Below, one piece after another: positions 43,569 through 48,681 of a DNA stretch of 48,681 bases; position 1 is the first letter of the stretch, and each line of letters begins with the position of its first letter. The notes under the pieces were generated by a model. That model made no database searches. It saw only the letters and a list, made by a program, of their open reading frames with translations, and was not told the origin of the DNA. Source of the stretch: Candidatus Zixiibacteriota bacterium (GTDB taxonomy: Bacteria > Zixibacteria > MSB-5A5 > GN15 > JAAZOE01); assembly GCA_030668485.1 (NCBI GenBank), contig DAOUTW010000031.1:1-48681 (forward strand). Direction: 5' to 3'. The translations under genes were made by a program, and so were the position numbers.

Positions 43569-43596
43569 TTTTTTGGCGGAAATATTATATTCCATT

Positions 43597-44157
43597 ATGC
43601 CCCAAACACATAACTTCGAGCAAATTATCGCAGGTTTCCTCCGAGGCGACCGCGAGGAAACGAAAACCATGCTTTCGTTTATCGACGCCGCCTTCTATTC
43701 ATGGCGCCAGCGACTCGGGCATCATGAAGACGCGATAAAATCCGACGTCATGTACAAACTCCTTATAGAGTGCAGAAACGATGCAATCCTCGATAAATCG
43801 AAACTCAGAGGCTATATCGGTACCATGATGAAATATACCTGTCTGACATATAAACGCCTCGGAGATCGATTCACCAACGAGGAAATCGAAACCCTCGGCC
43901 TCCCGGATATGGCCCTGAACCCGGAGCAGAAATTGTTAAAAAGGGAAATGGGGATCGTTTTTCATCGAGTGCTGGAGCGTATATCCGAAAATTGCCTGGA
44001 ATTGTGGAAGATGTATCTGGAGGATAGGCTTAAATATAAAGAGATCGCCAAAATAAAAAATGTGCCAGTCGGGACGATTAAGTACCAGTTCAGTCAATGC
44101 CGGGATGAGGCCAATGAAATTAGAGAAAATATTATAAAAAACGACCAACCATTTTAA
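43597..44157 (+). CDS. ECF-like sigma factor of the CHAT operon
   Basis: This 186-residue protein starts at the ATG at 43597 ('MPQTHNFEQIIAGFLRGD'); longer forms would begin inside the promoter region. Region 2 is divergent ('FIDAAFYSWRQRLGHHEDAIKSDVMYKLLIE' pattern, then 'LRGYIGTMMKYTCLTYKR'), replacing the usual 'DAEDLVQ' core with 'HHEDAIKSDV'. Region 4 is clearer: 'LERISENCLELWKMYLEDRLKYKEIAKIKNVPVGTIKYQFSQC', a helix-turn-helix for -35 recognition. It is followed 46 bases on by a zinc anti-sigma gene, which supports the sigma call. It probably drives the shared element at 43536 and 42877. Confidence 0.85.
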   Translation: MPQTHNFEQIIAGFLRGDREETKTMLSFIDAAFYSWRQRLGHHEDAIKSDVMYKLLIECRNDAILDKSKLRGYIGTMMKYTCLTYKRLGDRFTNEEIETLGLPDMALNPEQKLLKREMGIVFHRVLERISENCLELWKMYLEDRLKYKEIAKIKNVPVGTIKYQFSQCRDEANEIRENIIKNDQPF

Positions 44158-44203
44158 ATAAAGGCCGCCTATATTATAGATGAGCATAAAAGAGGAAAAG
44201 CAG

Positions 44204-45028
44204 ATGGATAACGGAAATGACCATAATGGGCTGATTAATAAATACTTAGCTCGCGAAATGGCCCCCGAAGAGCAGGCGGATTTCGAAACCAGAATGCAGT
44301 CCGATCCCGAGTTAAGGAAAGAGGTCAACGACCTGGCCGGAATACGGCTGGGACTAAAAGCCCACGATGTAATTGAATCCGGACATATTAACGTCAAATT
44401 ATTGGTCACATATCAGGAAAACCGATCCCAATTAGATAAACAAACCCGATTGAAAATAGAAACCCATTTAAAAGAATGTCCCTCTTGCTCCGAAGAACTG
44501 GAACTTTGCCGCCTGCAGGCCGATTCTGAATTTGATGAAGAGAGGGATAAGACTGAAAGTTTCCTGGGGAAAATTCAGGATTTCTTTATGAGACCAGTTT
44601 TCAATATCAGGCCGGTCTATGGTATGGCTGCCGCAGTTATAATACTGGCCGCGATTATTGGTATCCAAGGAATCTCTGACAGAACGCCTCAAATTGCTCA
44701 CTTTGAAATCGTACCGGGGGAGAAGAGTATAGAGAATAAGAATAATTTTGTAATTGATGAAGCAACCGAAATTATAACCCTCTATTTCAGCCCAGGTGTA
44801 AGAGAAGATTGTGTCGATTGCCTTTATGATTTTGAGTTATACGACCCGTCAGGATCTCTTCGCCTAACCAGCCAACCCCATAAATATCAAAAAGATTTTG
44901 CTTTTGAGTTGGAAAGCAGTTACTTTTCAACCGAAGGTTACTATTCAATCAGGGTCTATGAAAAAGAGGATGACGGCATTAGGGATCTGATCGAAAACTA
45001 CTGGTTAAGGGTACGGCTGAAGAACTGA
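44204..45028 (+). CDS. Membrane anti-sigma factor with zinc (HxxxCxxC) motif
   Basis: This 274-residue protein starts at the ATG at 44204, behind AGAGGA; an ATG at 44180 has no ribosome site. The cytosolic N-terminus begins 'LINKYLAREMAPEEQADFETRM', the common anti-sigma opening. 'HLKECPSCSEEL' gives the zinc-finger (ZAS) His-x3-Cys-x2-Cys near residue 92. One transmembrane helix lies near residues 145-165 ('GMAAAVIILAAIIGIQGI'). The outer domain is beta-rich ('EIITLYFSPGVREDCVDC', 'YYSIRVYEK') with a Cys pair. It should hold the sigma factor at the membrane until an envelope signal arrives. The CHAT gene starts 39 bases on. Confidence 0.9.
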   Translation: MDNGNDHNGLINKYLAREMAPEEQADFETRMQSDPELRKEVNDLAGIRLGLKAHDVIESGHINVKLLVTYQENRSQLDKQTRLKIETHLKECPSCSEELELCRLQADSEFDEERDKTESFLGKIQDFFMRPVFNIRPVYGMAAAVIILAAIIGIQGISDRTPQIAHFEIVPGEKSIENKNNFVIDEATEIITLYFSPGVREDCVDCLYDFELYDPSGSLRLTSQPHKYQKDFAFELESSYFSTEGYYSIRVYEKEDDGIRDLIENYWLRVRLKN

Positions 45029-45067
45029 TCTTTCCCTGCTGTTGCCTATATTATCTTTCGAGCCGAT

Positions 45068-47842
45068 ATGCGAAAAATTCTGGCTGGCTTTATAGTTATA
45101 GTTCTATCCCTCAGTGTCATTTTATCCACATTCGTATCGAATATTGCCGCTCAGACAATCGAGGATAGTCATTTCAAGACGAGAAATACGATTCTGTCGA
45201 AACTAACGGAGTATATAAAGTGCCAGGCAGCCGAAAAATCGATAACATGCGATAGCCTATCCCGGGAACTGAAATGGTTGACGGACCTGTATACTGAGAT
45301 GTATGGGGTGCGTGATTTATCTCTAAGGTTTATGACTTACAGTAATTGGAGCAGTAAGCAAGCTCGGAGGAAATTATCGCTTGATTGGATCCATAAATGG
45401 TTGTCTTCCTACCGGAACAACACCGATGCCAGCTTGTTTGCAGGGTTAGACAACCTGACCAAAGAGTATACTTCAATCAATGATTCGTTTCATCTGGCGG
45501 TGCTGTTGAAAGACAGGGGGCAATTGTACGTGGCCGGAGGTGAAATCGATTCGGCCGTTTATAATTATCGTCAATGCATAAAGATGTGCCGTTTGCTTGA
45601 TTATTTTTCCCTGATCGGAAATTGCGAAATGCTTTTGGGACGGGTATATAATTATCGACTGGGAGACTATCTTCAATCTGAACTGGCCTACAGCGACGCC
45701 ATAAGAAGTTTTCGCAGGGTCGATGAGCAATACTATATAACGTTCGCTCAATTGGGGAGAGTCTATGATCTCCTTCAACTTTATAAAACCGAAGCGGCCA
45801 TCCGGTTGACCAATTCATTTCTGCCCGGCCTTAAAAAATCCAACGACCTTAGCAACCAAGCTCAATCCCATTACTTCCTTGCCGTGGCCTACAATAATCT
45901 GGGTATGCTCGATTCGGCGCTGTTTCATGGAAGTCAATCGTTGCGCCTCAGGGAAATGATTTCCGGCGCACAGGGTCTCTACTTGGAAGACCTTGGGTAT
46001 TCAATGACCTATATGGGTCAGATACTCCAGGCGCTGGGAAATCGCGAACAGGCTCTGATCATGTATAAATCTGCAGATAGTGTTTTGCGCATAGCTCAGT
46101 CCTCAGATGCAATTTTCACAAACTTGATTGCATGGGGTAATTACCTGCTAGAAATGGAGGAGTACAATTCGGCCAAAGACAGGTTTGATCAGGTATCCCA
46201 ATCGTGTCAATCATATGAAGTTATCCTCGCGGCTGAGTACGGATTAGCGGTATGTGATTACTATCTCGCTAACAGCCGGTCGGCAATGGAGCGGCTAAAG
46301 CACTGTATCTGGTTAATTGAAAATACCAATCGCAAGTTGCCTGTGCCGGAGATGAAAACCGGAATACTGTCCGATAAAATCGGTTACTTCAATCTTCTCG
46401 CTTGCATGTATATCGAAAAATTTACCGCAACGGGACAAAATATCTATGTTGATTCAGCTCTGCATTATCTGGAAAAAAGTAAAAGCCGTGCCTTTATCGA
46501 TAATTTGATGAAAAGCGATAAACGAGAGATTGATAGTGTTGAAACCCGGATTTTACGCCAAATCTCAGAGATCTATAAGTCGGAACGCATGAGATCGATG
46601 CAGGAAGATGCCTTGAGGGAAATTCATAACCTCGAAGATTCTCTCTTGACTCGTTATTTGGAAAAATCCGGAAGCGGTGATGAAATATTTGCAGAACCTG
46701 AAGTCGGCGATATATCTATTGAAACATTACAAAATCATATGCTGGTCGATAATACCGTTCTAATGCAATATCTTTTGAGCCATTTTGGTAATTACCTATT
46801 TGTAATATCGAGAGGGGAATATGCGGTCGTAAAGATAGATGCCGATTATCATACCCTTCATGAGAAGATCGGGCGATATCTTGAACTGATAAATTCTTAT
46901 CCTGCGAGTGATGATTCATTCAATAATTATAAGCACTTGAGCCATGAACTGTACTCCCTGCTCATTCCTGAATCGGAGTTATTAAAAGCACATAGGGATC
47001 ACCTCCTGATTGTAGCATCCGGACCTCTCCATTATTTACCGCTGGAATCTTTGATGAATGATAGCGGTGACTACCTGGTCGAAAAATACTGTATATCATA
47101 TGCTCCATCGATGTCAGCGTTCGACCTGATTTCGCACCGGGATTACACAGTCAACGGAACTCCAGGCATGGTGGTATTCGCCAACTCACCAACCTACAGC
47201 ACGATTGATACCGAAGGTTCAAACAATGTGGATGCCGAGTCCAGAGATCGACCCTATTGGGACATGAATCAACTACCCCCCTTGGTCTCCTGTTCCCTTG
47301 AGGTTAAGGCAATTGAAAATTGTTTTGGGTCGGATAGATCCCTTATTTATGCACGGGGTCATGGGACCGAAGATAATTTCAAACAGGTAGGTTTCAAAAA
47401 CGGCGACTATCTTCATATCTCCGCGCATGGGATGACTGACGAGCGCAACCCGGATCGTTCCGCCATATTGCTGGCGGCAGATGAGGGTAGTATTAATGAC
47501 GGTTTTCTCCGGCCGAAAGAAATCATGCGGTTGCGTATTCCAGCGCGCTTGGTATTTCTCTCTTCATGCCGATCAGGGACCGGGAAGTCATTCCCAGGCG
47601 AGGGTGTCCTGAGTCTTGCTCGACCTTTTATTATCGCCGGTTGTCAGGCTGCCATTGCCACATATTGGAATATCAGCGATCTGAAATCGGCCGAGTTTGT
47701 GGAACAATTTTATAAAGGTGTCAGGGAAGGCGATAACCATGCCAAAGCATTGGCTGTAGCAAAGCGCAGCTTTATAAATTCAAAGCGTGCCAGGCATCGC
47801 CACCCCTACTTCTGGGCGCCATTCGTATTGATCGGACAATAA
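45068..47842 (+). CDS. Secreted TPR-CHAT protein (caspase-fold peptidase)
   Basis: This 924-residue protein has a signal peptide (residues 1-28, ending 'NIAAQ'). Residues about 120-460 are TPR units such as 'LAVAYNNLGMLDSALFHGSQSLRLRE' and 'MGQILQALGNREQALIMYKSAD'. A helical linker with charged coiled-coil character ('DSVETRILRQISEIYKSERMR') follows. The C-terminal CHAT domain (about 560-924) shows catalytic His787 in 'HISAHG' and Cys834 in 'LSSCRSG', then 'GEGVLSLARPFIIAGCQAAIATYWN', a CHAT hallmark. It is the third gene of the sigma/anti-sigma operon. Being exported, it may process a surface protein or the anti-sigma outer domain, which is inference. Confidence 0.93.
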   Translation: MRKILAGFIVIVLSLSVILSTFVSNIAAQTIEDSHFKTRNTILSKLTEYIKCQAAEKSITCDSLSRELKWLTDLYTEMYGVRDLSLRFMTYSNWSSKQARRKLSLDWIHKWLSSYRNNTDASLFAGLDNLTKEYTSINDSFHLAVLLKDRGQLYVAGGEIDSAVYNYRQCIKMCRLLDYFSLIGNCEMLLGRVYNYRLGDYLQSELAYSDAIRSFRRVDEQYYITFAQLGRVYDLLQLYKTEAAIRLTNSFLPGLKKSNDLSNQAQSHYFLAVAYNNLGMLDSALFHGSQSLRLREMISGAQGLYLEDLGYSMTYMGQILQALGNREQALIMYKSADSVLRIAQSSDAIFTNLIAWGNYLLEMEEYNSAKDRFDQVSQSCQSYEVILAAEYGLAVCDYYLANSRSAMERLKHCIWLIENTNRKLPVPEMKTGILSDKIGYFNLLACMYIEKFTATGQNIYVDSALHYLEKSKSRAFIDNLMKSDKREIDSVETRILRQISEIYKSERMRSMQEDALREIHNLEDSLLTRYLEKSGSGDEIFAEPEVGDISIETLQNHMLVDNTVLMQYLLSHFGNYLFVISRGEYAVVKIDADYHTLHEKIGRYLELINSYPASDDSFNNYKHLSHELYSLLIPESELLKAHRDHLLIVASGPLHYLPLESLMNDSGDYLVEKYCISYAPSMSAFDLISHRDYTVNGTPGMVVFANSPTYSTIDTEGSNNVDAESRDRPYWDMNQLPPLVSCSLEVKAIENCFGSDRSLIYARGHGTEDNFKQVGFKNGDYLHISAHGMTDERNPDRSAILLAADEGSINDGFLRPKEIMRLRIPARLVFLSSCRSGTGKSFPGEGVLSLARPFIIAGCQAAIATYWNISDLKSAEFVEQFYKGVREGDNHAKALAVAKRSFINSKRARHRHPYFWAPFVLIGQ

Positions 47843-47903
47843 TCCTTGTGCCAAATTAAAAGGAGCCGGTGTAATATTGTCAAGCCTGTGAGACACTTTT
47901 TAT

Positions 47904-48388
47904 TTACTTCAGCAAACTGCGCAAGGCCTCATATGGGGTTTTTCCATTGTGCGCACCGTGCGGTCTGTTGAGGTTGTAAAACTCCTCCCAAACGGCCAAT
48001 TTCTCATTGAGGTCGACGTCGTTCGTGTAGGTAAGCAATTGGTGGAATTCCTCTTGGTCTGACCGGTGGGACCGCTCGATCTTCCCATTCAGCTGTGGTG
48101 ATCTGGGCTTAATATATACGTGGCGGATGCCTTTGTCTTCGACATGCCAATGAAATTGAGCCTGCCATTCGTGACCTCGATCGGTCCGGACTGTATGCAA
48201 CCGAAAAGGGAACTTCTCGATGACGTAGTCGATGAAGTCAATGGCGTTTTTTTGCGTGTGATGCTGACCTCGCCCTTAAGTCCCTCCAGCACAATGCGAA
48301 TCTTTTCCTCAGTGGAATACTTACGCCTCGTCTTCCGCCGAATCTCCCTAACCATCGATTCCGGACTATGGTTTCCTTTGGCATTCAT
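47904..48388 (-). pseudogene. Internally deleted IS3/IS481-type transposase remnant
   Basis: The first 43 residues from the ATG at 48388 ('REIRRKTRRKYSTEEKIRIV', 'LEGLKGEVSI') match the helix-turn-helix start of an IS3-family OrfA. Just after 'VSI' (about 48260) the reading frame changes. The following frame down to 47904 encodes the C-terminal part of a DDE integrase core: 'KNAIDFIDYVIEKFPFRLHT', 'VRTDRGHEW', 'HVYIKPRSPQLNGKIERSHR' and 'NRPHGAHNGKTPYEALRSLL'. The middle, including the first catalytic Asp, is missing, so the element cannot transpose by itself. Clear terminal inverted repeats could not be identified. Confidence 0.85.
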
Positions 48389-48681
48389 ACATGGCTCCTT
48401 TCTGACATGCCAAATCTACAAAACCACGTCTTAATTGTAAATCATCCGTGTCCGGATTATGCTGAAACGACACCCAATTTTCAAAAAATACAGGATCAAT
48501 ATAGCCCGATTTATCATTTTGTCAACAGGATAAAAATTATGGTAGTGCAAGTAATATTGTGTAAATTAGTTCATGGGCAATCCGCGAGTTTTTCGTTTAG
48601 TAGTTTTATTTGCGTATAAATTATTGTTTCACAACTTCGTTCATCTCTAAAAGAATCGATCAACCTGACTCGTCGTCTGAT
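48389..48681. other. Window end, AT-rich, no gene recognised
   Basis: The stretch holds the upstream side of the transposase remnant and AT-rich sequence. No open frame with a ribosome site and no hairpin terminator was seen. Confidence 0.45.

Noticed and set aside
43489-43596. N-terminal extension of the CHAT-operon sigma factor
   Set aside because: The frame continues upstream but runs through the shared promoter element and the divergent leader; sigma homology begins after 43597.

Overview
The window looks like a chromosome segment from an uncultured bacterium of the Fibrobacteres-Chlorobi-Bacteroidetes (FCB) superphylum, most likely near the candidate phylum Zixibacteria. This is inferred from protein style. 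Large secreted proteins end in a type IX secretion (type A) sorting domain with the NPFNP motif. Others carry dockerin repeats of the 'VGDxVYLINYVF' kind, cohesin-like modules, many lipoproteins and a TonB-dependent receptor. No rRNA, tRNA, CRISPR array or prophage was seen.

Layout. 1-2.5 kb: a lipoprotein and a three-gene operon of unknowns, all on the minus strand. 2.5-6.5 kb: a heavy-metal-binding protein, an SdrD-B-repeat lipoprotein, a GNAT acetyltransferase and a dockerin protein. 6.5-10.3 kb: an exosortase/EpsI pair, a diacylglycerol-kinase-like protein with a basic repeat tail, and a DUF5683 membrane protein. 10.3-13.6 kb: a HEAT-repeat/HD-GYP operon. 13.7-17.9 kb: a TonB-dependent receptor plus sodium/solute symporter operon behind two tandem TPP riboswitches, each followed by its own terminator; this is probably a thiamine or thiamine-precursor uptake unit. 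18-22.8 kb: a divergent ACE-like (M2) protein that has lost its zinc histidines, an HDOD protein, a TPR-type protein, and a SigR-like ECF sigma factor with its zinc anti-sigma factor. 23.5-25.6 kb: two tandemly duplicated caspase-like lipoproteins. 25.6-30.5 kb: housekeeping or accessory enzymes (GNAT, FAD-linked oxidase, serine beta-lactamase-like hydrolase with TPRs, DinB).

30.7-34.0 kb holds the most striking gene: one 1126-residue protein joining a TIR domain, a seven-bladed WD40 propeller, a Roc GTPase with a COR-like region, a four-cysteine zinc ribbon and a C-terminal DUF4365/Mrr-like nuclease fold. It resembles a self-contained immune or conflict receptor with two potential effectors. 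34.2-42.7 kb: a metzincin protease with a T9SS tail, a VOC-fold protein, a cohesin-like lipoprotein and a 1.45-1.5 kDa-residue-scale beta-helix/cohesin/dockerin surface protein of about 1447 residues. 43.0-47.8 kb: a small membrane protein divergent from a three-gene operon encoding an ECF-like sigma factor, a zinc-binding membrane anti-sigma factor and a secreted TPR-CHAT (caspase-fold) protease. A spaced element (GCCAACCTTTTT-N9-GCACCAATAATA) precedes both the small membrane protein and the beta-helix protein, so they are good candidates for a regulon of that sigma factor. 47.9-48.4 kb: an internally deleted insertion-sequence transposase.

Themes: cell-surface display (T9SS, exosortase, cohesin/dockerin), caspase-fold peptidases (two C14-like, one CHAT), and regulated nutrient uptake. 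Function calls rest on motifs read by eye; no database search was run.
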